Assembly (NCBI RefSeq): GCF_900115715.1
Contig: NZ_FOXM01000009.1
Coordinates: 1 to 64,000, forward strand
Direction: 5' to 3'
From: Geopseudomonas sagittaria
Lineage (GTDB): Bacteria; Pseudomonadota; Gammaproteobacteria; Pseudomonadales; Pseudomonadaceae
Length of the DNA stretch: 64,000 nt
A program made the translations under genes and the position numbers. Shown in pieces: positions 1-8,989 of this stretch. The stretch's first letter is position 1. Each line of letters begins with the position of its first letter. The notes under the pieces were generated by a model. The model had not been told where the DNA came from. It worked only from the letters and a program-made list of their open reading frames with translations, and did not search any database.

Positions 1-40
1 GCCAGCGTTCAATCTGAGCCATGATCAAACTCTTCAGTTC
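1..40 (-). rRNA. rrs: 16S ribosomal RNA, 5' end only
   Basis: Read on the minus strand, these 40 bases are the conserved start of bacterial 16S rRNA, including the universal 27F primer site (AGAGTTTGATCATGGCTCAG). The gene runs out of the window to the left, so only the first 40 bases are present. The mature 5' end is placed at 40 by comparison with the usual Pseudomonas start GAACTGAAGAG. The promoters and boxA lie upstream at 187-378. Confidence 0.97.
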
Positions 41-186
41 ACATCATTGCGGGTTTTGAGAAAACCCTAAACTTGGCTCAGCAATCGCAAATAAACTCAT
101 GAATTCACGAGACTACTTGTGACGCTGATAATCTTGCGACCATCAGTCTTATCTCACAAGCACCCACACGAATTGCTTGATTCAAC

Positions 187-199
187 TTGTTAAAGAGCG
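187..199 (-). promoter_or_regulatory. rrn leader boxA antitermination site
   Basis: The minus strand reads CGCTCTTTAACAA, a near-perfect boxA. In rRNA leaders this site loads the NusB/NusE antitermination complex. It lies about 150 bases upstream of mature 16S and downstream of both promoters, where a boxA is expected. Confidence 0.88.
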
Positions 200-235
200 T
201 TTCGATCAAGTCTTTCGTCTCAACCGAGGCCGCGA

Positions 236-263
236 ATTCTACAGCAGCCTTGCAACCTGTCAA
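236..263 (-). promoter_or_regulatory. rRNA operon promoter P2
   Basis: The minus strand has a consensus -35 TTGACA (258-263), a 16-base spacer and -10 TAGAAT (236-241), followed by a GC-rich discriminator. The 16-base spacing and GC-rich discriminator are typical of growth-rate and ppGpp-controlled rRNA promoters. It lies between P1 and boxA. Confidence 0.85.
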
Positions 264-350
264 GCGTTTTTCGAAATTTTCTTTTCTACTCAACCACTTG
301 CGTAACTCTTCCGCTGAGACAACCCGGGGGCCGCTGCAGCGAGGAGGCGA

Positions 351-378
351 ATAATACAGCTTGGAAAAATGCTGTCAA
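351..378 (-). promoter_or_regulatory. rRNA operon promoter P1
   Basis: The minus strand has a consensus -35 TTGACA (373-378), a 16-base spacer and -10 TATTAT (351-356), again with a GC-rich discriminator. The -35 lies only about 20 bases beyond the stop codon of the helicase gene that points the same way, so there is little room for an UP element outside that gene or for a terminator between them. Confidence 0.87.
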
Positions 379-397
379 CACCTCCCCGCATACTTTT

Positions 398-1741
398 TCA
401 GCCTTCCGCCGCACCCGGCTTCTTGCGCTTGGGTGCAGTGAAGCCATCGCCAATGGCAACCGGGGCCGGGCGACTCTTCTCGCTCTTGCGGGCCGAAGGT
501 TTGCCACTGCCCGCGCTACCCTTGGTGGCAGCAGCGGACTTCTTCACCTGCTTCTTCTTTTTGCTGCCCGCTGCCTTGCCCGAAGCCTTGAGCTTCTTCG
601 GTCCCTGATAGCTGCCCTGCAGCTCCTTGATCTGGCGGCGCTCGAACGACTGCTTCAGATAGCGCTCGATGCTGGACATCAGGTTCCAGTCGGTATGGCA
701 GATCAGCGAGATGGCCAAGCCGTCCTGACCGACGCGCCCGGCACGCCCGATGCGGTGGACGTACTCATCACCGCTGCGCGGCATATCGAAGTTGATCACC
801 AGATCGACCCCTCCAATATCCAGGCCGCGCGCCGCCACGTCGGTGGCGATCAGGACATTGATGCTGCCCTGGCGCAGGCGCTCGACGGCCAGCTTGCGCT
901 CGTCCTGGGTCTTCTCACCATGCAGCACATAGGCCTTGACCGCAGAAGCCCGCAGCACACCCGCCAGACGATCGGCCTGGACACGGGTATTGGTGAAAAC
1001 CATGGCCTGCTCGAAGGTTTCATGCGCCAGCAGCCATTGCAGCAGCCGCTCCTTGTGCTGCACATCGTCGGCCGTGATGATCTGCTGCTTGAGATTTTCG
1101 TTCAGGTCGTCACGACGGTTGAGCAGCAGCAGCTGCGGGTCGCGCAGGACCGCGCTCGCCACCTGCCCCAGTCCCCGCTCACCCGCGGTCGCCGAGAACA
1201 GCAGGGTCTGGCGCTCCTGCGGACAGGCCTTGGCAATCTTCAGCACGTCCTCGCTGAGCCCCATATCGAGCATGCGATCCGCCTCGTCGAGCACCAGCAC
1301 CTCGATGTCGCCCAGTTTCAGGCTGCCAGTCTCGAGATGATTGAGCACCCGCCCCGGCGTGCCGATCACGACCTCGGGATTCTTGCGCAGGGCCGCAGCC
1401 TGTTCCTTGTAACCTTCACCACCGGTCACCAGACCGGCCTTGATGAAGGTGAACTGGGCGAAGCGCTCGACTTCCTTGAGCGTCTGCAGGGCCAGCTCGC
1501 GGGTCGGCAGCAGGATCAGGACGCGCGCGCCGGCTTGCGGTTTGCTGTCCTGCAGCAGGCGGTGCAGCAACGGCAACACGAAGGCAGCCGTCTTGCCGCT
1601 GCCGGTCTTGGCGGTCACGCGCAGGTCGCGACCTTCCAGCGCCGGAGGAATGGCCGCGACCTGAACCGGGGTCGGCTCTTTGAAGGACAACGTCGACAAC
1701 GCCTTGAGCAAACGCTCATGCAAACCGTAATCAGCAAACAC
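398..1741 (-). CDS. DEAD-box ATP-dependent RNA helicase
   Basis: A 447-residue DEAD-box RNA helicase, expected to unwind or remodel RNA in the cytoplasm. Motifs appear in order: AKTGSGKT (44-51), PTRELA (79-84), DEAD (152-155), SAT (183-185) and HRIGRAGR (329-336). From about residue 381 the protein ends in a Lys/Ser/Ala-rich basic tail like those that help RhlE-type enzymes bind RNA. Translation starts at a GTG with an AGGT-type ribosome binding site. The gene points toward the rRNA operon and ends 20 bases from its P1 promoter. The position suggests, but does not prove, a role in ribosome biogenesis. The exact subfamily (RhlE or SrmB-like) is not settled by sequence alone. Confidence 0.93.
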   Translation of the reverse strand: MFADYGLHERLLKALSTLSFKEPTPVQVAAIPPALEGRDLRVTAKTGSGKTAAFVLPLLHRLLQDSKPQAGARVLILLPTRELALQTLKEVERFAQFTFIKAGLVTGGEGYKEQAAALRKNPEVVIGTPGRVLNHLETGSLKLGDIEVLVLDEADRMLDMGLSEDVLKIAKACPQERQTLLFSATAGERGLGQVASAVLRDPQLLLLNRRDDLNENLKQQIITADDVQHKERLLQWLLAHETFEQAMVFTNTRVQADRLAGVLRASAVKAYVLHGEKTQDERKLAVERLRQGSINVLIATDVAARGLDIGGVDLVINFDMPRSGDEYVHRIGRAGRVGQDGLAISLICHTDWNLMSSIERYLKQSFERRQIKELQGSYQGPKKLKASGKAAGSKKKKQVKKSAAATKGSAGSGKPSARKSEKSRPAPVAIGDGFTAPKRKKPGAAEG

Positions 1742-1953
1742 AGCCTACCTCGAATAATGAAAATCGCTGGCGCATAGACTACCGCGAGTCATCGCCCAGA
1801 AGTTGTTTTCCCTGCTGGCCGGCTCAACGCTTCTGCGGCAACGTTCCACGACCATAACCTTGGATATCTGGATTGGTCCCGATCATGTCATCCACTTGAT
1901 CGAGAGAAGGCAGGCCGCAACGCAAAAAATCGATAAGAAATCCGAAAAAACTA

Positions 1954-1982
1954 TTACAAACAATCATCTGAATTGATGTAAT
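1954..1982 (+). promoter_or_regulatory. Candidate sigma-70 promoter and LysR-type operator
   Basis: TTACAA (1954-1959), a 17-base spacer and TGTAAT (1977-1982) lie in an AT-rich patch upstream of the LysR gene. Within the spacer, ATCA-N7-TGAT (1963-1977) fits the T-N11-A form of LysR binding sites, so autoregulation is plausible. This is pattern matching only. Confidence 0.4.
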
Positions 1983-2030
1983 TTTATGCAAGCCCCCCCG
2001 CACAGAGTCGAGAGACAGGAGCATAGAGCG

Positions 2031-2939
2031 ATGAAAGCGCCCCGCGTGACCCTCGAGCAGTGGCGCACCCTGCAAGCAGTGGTCGATCACGGTGGCTTTG
2101 CCCAAGCCGCGGAAGCCCTGCACCGCTCGCAATCATCGATCAGCTATACCGTCGCACGCATGCAGGAACAGCTCGGCGTGCCACTACTGCGCATCGACGG
2201 ACGCAAGGCGGTGCTTACCGAAGCCGGAGCCCTGCTCCTGCGCCGTTCGCGACAACTGGTCAAGCAGGCCAGTCAGCTGGAAGAGCTGGCCCATCACATG
2301 GAGCAGGGCTGGGAGGCCGAGGTGCACCTGGTGCTGGACGCGGCCTATCCGACCCAGCAAGTGGTCAGCGCCCTCTCCGCCTTCATGCCACAAAGCCGCG
2401 GCTGTCGCGTGCTGCTGCGCGAAGAGGTGCTGTCCGGCGTCGAGGAAGCACTGATCGAAGGCAAGGCCGACCTGGCCATCAGCGGCCTGATCCTTCCCAG
2501 CCAGTTGGGCACCGACCTGGCCAACGTCGTATTCGTCGCCGTCGCCCACCCCGACCATACGCTGCATCGCCTGCAGCGCGAGCTGTCCTATCAAGACCTA
2601 GAAACCCAGTTGCAGATCGTCACCCGCGACTCCGGTCGCCGCCAGCAGCGTGACGTCGGCTGGCTCGGCGCGGAACAGCGTTGGACCGTCGGCAGCCTGG
2701 CGACCGCCGCCACCTTCGTCAGCAGCGGTCTAGGCTTCGCCTGGCTACCCCAGCACATGATCAGCCGCGAACTGGCCGAAGGCACGCTCAAGCCATTGCC
2801 GCTCAGCAACGGCGCCCGCCGGGAAATGCGTTTCTTCCTCTACCCTAACAAGGACCGCCAGATGGGCCCCGCCACCCGCATTCTCAGCGACCTGCTGCTT
2901 CAGCATGCGCAGAATTCGGCGGCGCCCGTACCGACATGA
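2031..2939 (+). CDS. LysR-family transcriptional regulator
   Basis: A 302-residue LysR-type regulator with an N-terminal winged helix-turn-helix (about residues 7-66, including [20 protein letters not shown]) and a C-terminal periplasmic-binding-protein-like effector domain. The length is usual for the family. The start at 2031 is chosen because AGGAG lies 9 bases upstream; an in-frame ATG at 1986 lacks a good ribosome binding site. It stands between the divergent helicase gene and ppiA, and its target and effector cannot be told from the sequence. Confidence 0.9.
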   Translation: MKAPRVTLEQWRTLQAVVDHGGFAQAAEALHRSQSSISYTVARMQEQLGVPLLRIDGRKAVLTEAGALLLRRSRQLVKQASQLEELAHHMEQGWEAEVHLVLDAAYPTQQVVSALSAFMPQSRGCRVLLREEVLSGVEEALIEGKADLAISGLILPSQLGTDLANVVFVAVAHPDHTLHRLQRELSYQDLETQLQIVTRDSGRRQQRDVGWLGAEQRWTVGSLATAATFVSSGLGFAWLPQHMISRELAEGTLKPLPLSNGARREMRFFLYPNKDRQMGPATRILSDLLLQHAQNSAAPVPT

Positions 2940-3030
2940 ACCGCAGCAGCGCCAACCGGTCCAACTGATCCAACCGCCACCGCGGCACGCAAAATTACCT
3001 CACTCATCCACTACCACAGGAAGTCCACGC

Positions 3031-3585
3031 ATGCTGAAAAAACTCGCCATCGCCGCCAGCACCCTGCTCTTCTCTTCCGTACTGCTGGCCGCCGAAGCCC
3101 CGCACGTAGTGCTCACCACCAGCCTCGGCGAAGTCGAGATCGAACTGAATGAGGAGAAAGCCCCGGTCAGCGTGAAGAACTTCCTCAGCTACGTCGACAG
3201 CGGCTTCTACAACGGCGTGCAGTTTCACCGGGTTATTCCCGGCTTCATGATCCAAACCGGTGGCTTCGCCGCCGACATGCAGCAGAAATCCCCCCAGGCG
3301 CCGATCAAGAACGAAGCCGACAACGGCCTGCACAACGTGCGCGGCACCCTGGCCATGGCGCGCACCAGCGACGTCAACAGCGCCACCAGCCAGTTCTTCA
3401 TCAACCTGGCCGACAACGCCTTCCTCGATCACGGCGGTCGTGACTTCGGCTATGCGGTATTCGGCAAGGTGGTGCGTGGCATGGATGTAGTCGACCAAAT
3501 TGCCCGTGTACGCACCGGCAACCGCGGCATGCACCAGAACGTGCCGGTCGAGCCGGTACTGATCGAGTCGGCCAAGCGCCTGTAA
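3031..3585 (+). CDS. ppiA: Periplasmic peptidyl-prolyl cis-trans isomerase A (cyclophilin)
   Basis: A 184-residue cyclophilin that catalyses proline cis-trans isomerisation during folding of exported proteins. The first 20 or so residues form a Sec signal peptide (KK, hydrophobic core, cleavage near VLLAAEA), which separates it from cytoplasmic PpiB. Cyclophilin hallmarks are [14 protein letters not shown] (65-78, with the catalytic Arg in FHR) and [13 protein letters not shown] precedes the ATG by 7 bases. A strong terminator follows directly. Confidence 0.95.
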   Translation: MLKKLAIAASTLLFSSVLLAAEAPHVVLTTSLGEVEIELNEEKAPVSVKNFLSYVDSGFYNGVQFHRVIPGFMIQTGGFAADMQQKSPQAPIKNEADNGLHNVRGTLAMARTSDVNSATSQFFINLADNAFLDHGGRDFGYAVFGKVVRGMDVVDQIARVRTGNRGMHQNVPVEPVLIESAKRL

Positions 3586-3608
3586 TCCCGAGTCGGGTCA
3601 TCGACGAC

Positions 3609-3640
3609 AAAAAAGGCGAAGCCATGGCTTCGCCTTTTTA
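3609..3640 (+). terminator. Rho-independent terminator after ppiA
   Basis: A 28-base perfect palindrome (3611-3638; half-site AAAAGGCGAAGCCA) with flanking A and T runs. The symmetry means it can work in both directions, serving ppiA on the plus strand and the acetyltransferase-like gene ending at 3663 on the minus strand. Confidence 0.92.
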
Positions 3641-3662
3641 TTCGCCCGCTCACTGGACTGCC

Positions 3663-4790
3663 CTACCCCTGCCGATACGGCAACGCCTTACGCGCCTCCT
3701 CGGCATAAGCCAGCACCCCGACGCGTTCCTGCACAAGAAAATCCGCCACCGCCGCACGCAGGCCCGGATGCCGCAGATAGTGCCAGGAGCGCGTCAGCAC
3801 CGGCTCGAAGCCGCGGATCAGCTTGTGCTCGCCCTGCGCACCGGCATCGAAACGCTGGAGCCCCAGACTTATCGCCAGATCGAGGCCCTGATAGAAACAG
3901 GTCTCGAAGTGCAGACGGTCGAAATCGGCCAGGCAGCCCCAGTAGCGCCCATACAGGCACTCGCCATCCCGCAGGAAGAACGCCATGGCCACCGGCCGGC
4001 CACTCTGACGCGCCAGCACCACGCGGATCGCCTCGGGCATGCGCTCGGCCAGCAGACTGAAGAAGGCGCGAGTCAGATAGGGGCGCTGCTCGCGTACCGC
4101 ATAGGTATTGGCGTAGCAGGCGTAGACGAAGTCCCACTCCACCTCGCTCAGCTGCTCGCCCTCGCGCCAGTCGAAGTCGATGCCCTGCCCCGCCACCTGC
4201 TCGCGCTCCTTGCGCATCTGCTTGCGCTTGCGCGAAGCCAGCGCATCGAGAAAGTCCTGGAAATCCCGATAGCCACGATTGAACCAGTGAAACTGGCAGC
4301 CCAGCCGCTCCAGCCAGCCTTCGCGCCCGGCGATCACCCCATCGGCGAAGGCATCGGTGAAGTTCACATGCAGCCCAGACAGCCCCTCACCAGCCACCCG
4401 CAGGGCCAGGCCATCGAGCAACCGACCGGCATCCGCCGCGTCCCGCGCCAACAGGCGGGCACCGGCCACCGGCGAAAACGGCACTGCCGCCAGCAGCTTG
4501 GGGTAGTAGGGGATGCCAGCGCGCTGACAGGCGTCGGCCCAGGCCCAGTCGAACACGTATTCGCCGCGCGAATGGTTTTTCACATAAGCCGGCATCGCAG
4601 CCAACAGCTTTCCCTGCGTGTCGCGCAGCAATCGATGGGCCGGCTGCCAGCCGCGGCGCACAGCGACACTGCCACTGTCTTCCAGCGTCGACAGAAAGGC
4701 ATGGCGCAGGAAGGGCTGAGCATCGGGCAGCTGGCTGTCCCACTCGGAAGCGGACATATGGGTAAGGGAGTGCAGTATCTGGATCGTCAT
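3663..4790 (-). CDS. GNAT/FemAB-like N-acyltransferase family protein
   Basis: A 375-residue protein of the family known as peptidogalycan biosynthesis or FemAB-like (DUF482), which has the acyl-CoA N-acyltransferase fold. Visible features are an aromatic central region (YVFDWAWADA), a Lys/Arg-rich helix (RKRKQMRKEREQ) and the conserved C-terminal stretch with HFETCFYQGLDLAI and GAQGEHKLIRGF. The biochemical function of this family is not established. The ATG at 4790 is used, with GGAGGA 13 bases upstream; ATG at 4811 and GTG at 4817 are in-frame alternatives close to the porin terminator. It is downstream of the porin gene on the same strand. Confidence 0.8.
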   Translation of the reverse strand: MTIQILHSLTHMSASEWDSQLPDAQPFLRHAFLSTLEDSGSVAVRRGWQPAHRLLRDTQGKLLAAMPAYVKNHSRGEYVFDWAWADACQRAGIPYYPKLLAAVPFSPVAGARLLARDAADAGRLLDGLALRVAGEGLSGLHVNFTDAFADGVIAGREGWLERLGCQFHWFNRGYRDFQDFLDALASRKRKQMRKEREQVAGQGIDFDWREGEQLSEVEWDFVYACYANTYAVREQRPYLTRAFFSLLAERMPEAIRVVLARQSGRPVAMAFFLRDGECLYGRYWGCLADFDRLHFETCFYQGLDLAISLGLQRFDAGAQGEHKLIRGFEPVLTRSWHYLRHPGLRAAVADFLVQERVGVLAYAEEARKALPYRQG

Positions 4791-4818
4791 CGATACAGTC
4801 TGGTCCTCCATGCACACG

Positions 4819-4848
4819 AAAAAAAGCCCCGCCAGAAGGCGGGGCTTT
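4819..4848 (-). terminator. Rho-independent terminator of the porin gene
   Basis: An 11-bp stem (AAGCCCCGCC type, 4823-4833 with 4838-4848) and 4-base loop are followed on the minus strand by a run of seven T. It sits 30 bases beyond the porin stop codon, separating it from the acetyltransferase-like gene. Confidence 0.93.
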
Positions 4849-4878
4849 AATGGGGCTGTTGCGGATGAAGCGTACTGC

Positions 4879-6204
4879 TTAGAACACGTACTGGGCGCGC
4901 ATCACGAAGCCGTCGCCGTCGTCGTCGCCAGCGTCGTTGGTGATGCCGTCGGTCTTGACCTTGACGTAGGTGGCGCTCAGGCGAACAGCCTCGTTGGCGT
5001 ACCAGTTCACACCCAGGTTGTGGGTCTGGCCGTCGACCTCACCGATTTCGCGGATGGCGACGCCCTGAGTCAGGCTCAGACCGTTGTCGTCTTCCACAGT
5101 GAAGTCATCGTAACGGTAGAAGACTTCCCAAGCACCGATCTGCTTGTTCTCCGGCTTGATCTTGTCGAACTTGCCGAGCTTGTACTCGCGAGCCTCGCCG
5201 GTCAGGGTATAGGCAGCCTGGACATAGAAGCCGTCGGCCTCGATGTCTTCAGTGACGTCGGCATTATCACCAGCTTCCAGAGTACGCTGCATGTACTCGC
5301 CCTGCAGGGAGAACGGGCCGGTTGCCCAAGCCGCTTCCACACCCCAGGCGGTATCCTTGTCGAAGTCACCTGCATCAGCGTTGTTAAAGCCGCCGAATGC
5401 AGCACGGTTGCCGTTCTTGGCTTCGGTGCCGCCCTCGGTCGCTACACCGCGCATACCCATACGGCTGCGGAAACGACCATCGTAGCCCTCGTCGTCAGCA
5501 TTGCGCTGGGCGAAGTTGGCGCCGAGGTGCAGGACATTGCCGGTTTCATGCAGCGGGGCGAAGACACCACGCAGGTTGACCTGCTTGGTGCTCTGGCCGT
5601 TGTCGTCGCCGTTGTCCTTGGAACTCAGGGTAACAGCACCAAGCAGGGAGTCAGCATAGGTACCGACGACTTCGATACCCATACCATCCTGATGGCTGTT
5701 GACCCAGTCCATCAGGTCATAGTTGGCGTTGCGCTCCGGAGCGGTCACCCACTTGGAGCTGGTGGCCTTTTCCAGACCGAAGATCGGATCGAAGCGACCT
5801 ACCCGGATCTGTACCGGATCCCAGCCGGTGTAGGTGATCGAGGCTTCGTCGAAATAGCCGTTGTCTTCGCTGCCGGCGTTGTGGGCGAAGTCATAGTTGA
5901 TCTGGTATTTCCAGTCCTTGTAGGCAACACCGGAAATTTCCAGGAAGGCGCGACGGAAATAGGCCGCATCCTCGGTATCGCCAGACGCCGTGTAGAAACC
6001 GTCAAACTGGCTGTAGTCAGCCTGCAGACGGCCGCCCACCTTGAAGGCGAACTCCTTGTCAGCGGTAGCGACTTCCAGACCACCCTTGGTCTTGAGGACG
6101 ATATCGGCGCCATCGGTGGTCACGGTACCGGCAACGGCTTGAGCGGAAACGGCCAGGGCCAGGGCGCTGGCGGCAATGCCGGCGAAGTGCTTGCGGATCA
6201 TCAA
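4879..6204 (-). CDS. OprO/OprP-type phosphate-selective porin
   Basis: A 441-residue outer-membrane porin. It has a signal peptide of about 26 residues ending AQAVAG and a C-terminal Phe (RAQYVF), the signal for the BAM machinery. The body closely follows the OprP/OprO pattern: [66 protein letters not shown] and [11 protein letters not shown]. OprP takes up phosphate and OprO pyrophosphate in P. aeruginosa as 16-stranded trimers; which anion this one prefers cannot be decided without checking the constriction residues. It is transcribed alone, has its own terminator, and has a possible Pho box upstream at 6308-6325. Confidence 0.9.
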   Translation of the reverse strand: MMIRKHFAGIAASALALAVSAQAVAGTVTTDGADIVLKTKGGLEVATADKEFAFKVGGRLQADYSQFDGFYTASGDTEDAAYFRRAFLEISGVAYKDWKYQINYDFAHNAGSEDNGYFDEASITYTGWDPVQIRVGRFDPIFGLEKATSSKWVTAPERNANYDLMDWVNSHQDGMGIEVVGTYADSLLGAVTLSSKDNGDDNGQSTKQVNLRGVFAPLHETGNVLHLGANFAQRNADDEGYDGRFRSRMGMRGVATEGGTEAKNGNRAAFGGFNNADAGDFDKDTAWGVEAAWATGPFSLQGEYMQRTLEAGDNADVTEDIEADGFYVQAAYTLTGEAREYKLGKFDKIKPENKQIGAWEVFYRYDDFTVEDDNGLSLTQGVAIREIGEVDGQTHNLGVNWYANEAVRLSATYVKVKTDGITNDAGDDDGDGFVMRAQYVF

Positions 6205-6277
6205 GGATTCCCCTTATACGATTTGACGTTGGTAAACACGCGGGCCTGGCCCGTTTCGATCTGGGGGGAATATTCGC

Positions 6278-6294
6278 GGCTGACTGTGTCAGCC
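6278..6294. promoter_or_regulatory. Inverted repeat upstream of porin gene
   Basis: GGCTGAC-TGT-GTCAGCC is a perfect 7-bp inverted repeat 74 bases upstream of the porin start codon. It could be a regulator site or a hairpin in the leader; the regulator is unknown. Confidence 0.4.
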
Positions 6295-6307
6295 AGGTTG
6301 CTCATAT

Positions 6308-6325
6308 GTAAAAGTTTTATTACAA
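6308..6325 (-). promoter_or_regulatory. Candidate Pho box (PhoB site)
   Basis: The minus strand reads TTGTAATAAAACTTTTAC, which matches the Pho-box consensus CTGTCATAAAACTGTCAC at 14 of 18 positions, including the AT-rich spacer. It lies about 104 bases upstream of the phosphate-type porin. The functional link supports it; I could not find a convincing -10 element after it. Confidence 0.45.
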
Positions 6326-6427
6326 CGGAACTTATTCATTCCGAATTCGCATATGTGCAACGATGCTGTTGACCGCCCCCATCCGGAGCGTCAAGGACGC
6401 GCCTCAGCGCAGAACGGAGCCCTTCCC

Positions 6428-6802
6428 ATGTCCACCCGACCACCCAAGCTCGGCCACTACGCCCTCGGCGCCATCCTCGCCTGTTCGCTGGTCAACCTGC
6501 TGGTACGCACCGTCCTCAAGGTCGGCGGGGTGTTCGCCACCCTGCTGGTTGCTGCCCTGGTTGCGTTCGGCCTGGCCCTGGTGTTTCGCTGGCGCACCGG
6601 CCGGCGACCCTATCCGGTCGAGCGCCGCGCGCTGGTCGCCTTCTACGCTCTCGGTCTCGGCCTGCTGTATGCCGGCCTGCTGGCGCTGATGTACCTCAAG
6701 GAGGAACCCGGCCTGCCCGGCCAATTGCTGTTCGCCGCCCACTACCTAGCCTACCCGCTGCTGGCCTGGATCGCCCTGACGCCGGAGCGCAACGGCGAAT
6801 GA
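6428..6802 (+). CDS. Small four-helix membrane protein, function unknown
   Basis: A 124-residue inner-membrane protein with four predicted transmembrane segments at about 9-29, 33-54, 68-90 and 98-117, and a basic loop (RWRTGRRPYPVERR) after the second. CGGAGC lies 7 bases before the chosen ATG; an in-frame ATG at 6353 has no such site and adds a non-conserved-looking leader. It is divergent from the porin and 54 bases ahead of the PhoD-like gene, so the two may share a transcript. No family recognised. Confidence 0.75.
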   Translation: MSTRPPKLGHYALGAILACSLVNLLVRTVLKVGGVFATLLVAALVAFGLALVFRWRTGRRPYPVERRALVAFYALGLGLLYAGLLALMYLKEEPGLPGQLLFAAHYLAYPLLAWIALTPERNGE

Positions 6803-6856
6803 ACCGAACGCCCGTCGCACTGACCAAGGCGAGGTCACTCGCCGCATTTGTGAAAC

Positions 6857-8824
6857 ATGAACGCCCTATCCTTGCCTGAAGCTCATACCGCCGACCTGCC
6901 CCTCGTCCTCGCCGGCCCGCTGCTGCGCCGCCTCGAAGCCCGGCGCCTGGTGCTCTGGCTGGTCGGTTCGCGCCCGCTGGACGCCCGCCTGCAACTGACC
7001 TGGGACGATCCGCAGCGCGGCATGGTTGAGCTCGACCTGCCGCTCGACGACTCCCGCTGCCAGCACCTGGCCGTCGGCCGCCACGCTTGCCTGCACCTGA
7101 TCGATGTGCAGCTGGACGAGCCGCTGCCGGCCGACACCTTCATTTATTACGATCTAGCTATAGAAGAAGACGGTGCGACCCTGGCCATCGCCGACTGGGC
7201 GCCGCATCTGTTGTATCCCGGCCAGACGCGGCCGAGCTTCGTGCGCCGCGGCCGGCTCGACCACCTGCTGCACGGCTCCTGTCGCAAGCCGCACCATCCG
7301 AGCAAGGACGGCCTGCTGCAGGCCGACGTCCTGATCGAAGCCAGCCGCGAACAGCCTGGCAAACGCCCCGCATTACTGATGCTGAGCGGCGACCAGGTCT
7401 ACGCCGACGACGTCGCCGGGCCGATGCTGGCCGCCATCCACCAGCTGATCGAGCGCCTCGGCCTGTACGGCGAACACCTCGACGGCGCCACGGTCAGCAC
7501 CAGCGAGGCGCTCTACGCCCATCCGGCCGGCTACTACCGGCGCGAGGACCTACTGCCCGCCTACACCGCCAACGCGGAACTGCGCGAACGCTTCTTCGGT
7601 GGCGTCAGGAAGCCGGTGTTCACCAGCGCCAACGCCCACAACCACTTGGTCACCTTCGCCGAAGTGCTGGCCATGTACCTGCTGGTCTGGTCGCCCGCGC
7701 CTTGGCGGCTGATCGTCCCGCGCCTGCCGGAGCTGCCCGAGCACCTCACCGCCCGCTATCACGCAGAGGAGCCGCTGATCCGAGCCTTCGTCGCCGACCT
7801 GCCGCAGGCGGCGCGCGCCATGGCCCACCTGCCGTGCCTGATGATTTTCGATGACCACGACATCACCGACGACTGGAACCTCTCGGCGCGCTGGGAACAG
7901 ACCGTCTACAGCCACCCCTTCTCGCGGCGTATCGTCGGCAACGCCCTGCTCGGCTACCTGCTCTGCCAGGGCTGGGGCAACTGCCCGGACGCCTTCGCCA
8001 CCGAGTTGCCGGCGATCCGCGACCTGCTCGCCGCGCCGGACCACCAGCAACGACTGATCGCCGAGACCCAGGACGCGATCATCGGCCGCCTGCTCGCCTT
8101 CAACCGCTGGCACTACAGCCTGCCCGCCCAGCCACTGTTATTGGTGCTCGACACCCGCACCCGCCGCTGGCGCAGCGAGAGCACCCTCAGCCGCCCCTCC
8201 GGACTGATGGACTGGGAAGCCCTCTGCGAGCTGCAGCACGCCCTGCTCGACGAGCCGGCGGTGGTCATCGTCTCGCCGGCGCCGATGTTCGGCGTCAAGC
8301 TGATCGAGATCGTCCAGCGCCTGTTCACCTGGGCCGGCTACCCGCTGCTGGTCGACGCGGAAAACTGGATGGCTCACCGCGGCGCAGCCAAGGTGATGCT
8401 CAACATCTTCCGCCACTCGCGCACCCCGGCGAACTACGTGATCCTCTCCGGCGACGTGCACTACTCCTTCGCCTACGAGGTGCACATCCGCCACCGCGAC
8501 AGCGGTCCGCGCATCTGGCAGATCACCAGCAGCGGCATCAAGAACGAATTCCCGCGACGCCTGCTCGACTGGTTCGACCGCCTCAACCGCTGGCTGTACG
8601 CGCCGCACTCGCCGCTCAACTGGTTCACCAAACGGCGCAAGATGCAGATCACCCCGCGCATCCCCAGCCGCAGTCAGCGTGGCGAACGCCTGTGGAACGG
8701 CGCCGGCCTCGGTCAGGTGCACCTCGACGAGCGCGGCCGGCCCAGCGAGATCCGCCAGCTGAACGCCGACGGCTCGACGCCGACACGCTTCGAGGCGACC
8801 GAGCGGGACGAGCTGCACGGCTGA
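6857..8824 (+). CDS. PhoD-like metallophosphoesterase family protein
   Basis: A 655-residue protein with the core motifs of the alkaline phosphatase D fold: HGSCRK near 139, LSGDQVYADD near 176, FDDHDITDDW near 331 and LSGDVHYSF near 530, which supply the Asp, His and Asn/Asp metal ligands. PhoD enzymes are normally exported by the Tat system, but this protein has no signal peptide or twin-arginine motif, so it is probably cytoplasmic and its substrate is unknown. It is longer than typical PhoD; the N-terminal 130 residues may be a separate beta-rich domain. No strong ribosome binding site precedes the ATG. Confidence 0.82.
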   Translation: MNALSLPEAHTADLPLVLAGPLLRRLEARRLVLWLVGSRPLDARLQLTWDDPQRGMVELDLPLDDSRCQHLAVGRHACLHLIDVQLDEPLPADTFIYYDLAIEEDGATLAIADWAPHLLYPGQTRPSFVRRGRLDHLLHGSCRKPHHPSKDGLLQADVLIEASREQPGKRPALLMLSGDQVYADDVAGPMLAAIHQLIERLGLYGEHLDGATVSTSEALYAHPAGYYRREDLLPAYTANAELRERFFGGVRKPVFTSANAHNHLVTFAEVLAMYLLVWSPAPWRLIVPRLPELPEHLTARYHAEEPLIRAFVADLPQAARAMAHLPCLMIFDDHDITDDWNLSARWEQTVYSHPFSRRIVGNALLGYLLCQGWGNCPDAFATELPAIRDLLAAPDHQQRLIAETQDAIIGRLLAFNRWHYSLPAQPLLLVLDTRTRRWRSESTLSRPSGLMDWEALCELQHALLDEPAVVIVSPAPMFGVKLIEIVQRLFTWAGYPLLVDAENWMAHRGAAKVMLNIFRHSRTPANYVILSGDVHYSFAYEVHIRHRDSGPRIWQITSSGIKNEFPRRLLDWFDRLNRWLYAPHSPLNWFTKRRKMQITPRIPSRSQRGERLWNGAGLGQVHLDERGRPSEIRQLNADGSTPTRFEATERDELHG

Positions 8825-8989
8825 ACGCCGAGGTAGCCACGGGTCTTTCGCCAACACGGCTCGCGCGTGTTGCCCTGGCTGCTGCGCAACACCGGGTTGA
8901 TCCAGGTCAGCCGGCGGCATGCCATGGCGCTGGCGCTGGCATTACAATGCCATCAATGAGAGCCATATAACCGCACAAGGACCTCGACG

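Noticed and set aside
1986-2030. Upstream ATG for the first LysR gene
   Set aside because: No ribosome binding site and it adds residues outside the usual LysR N-terminus; the ATG at 2031 has AGGAG.
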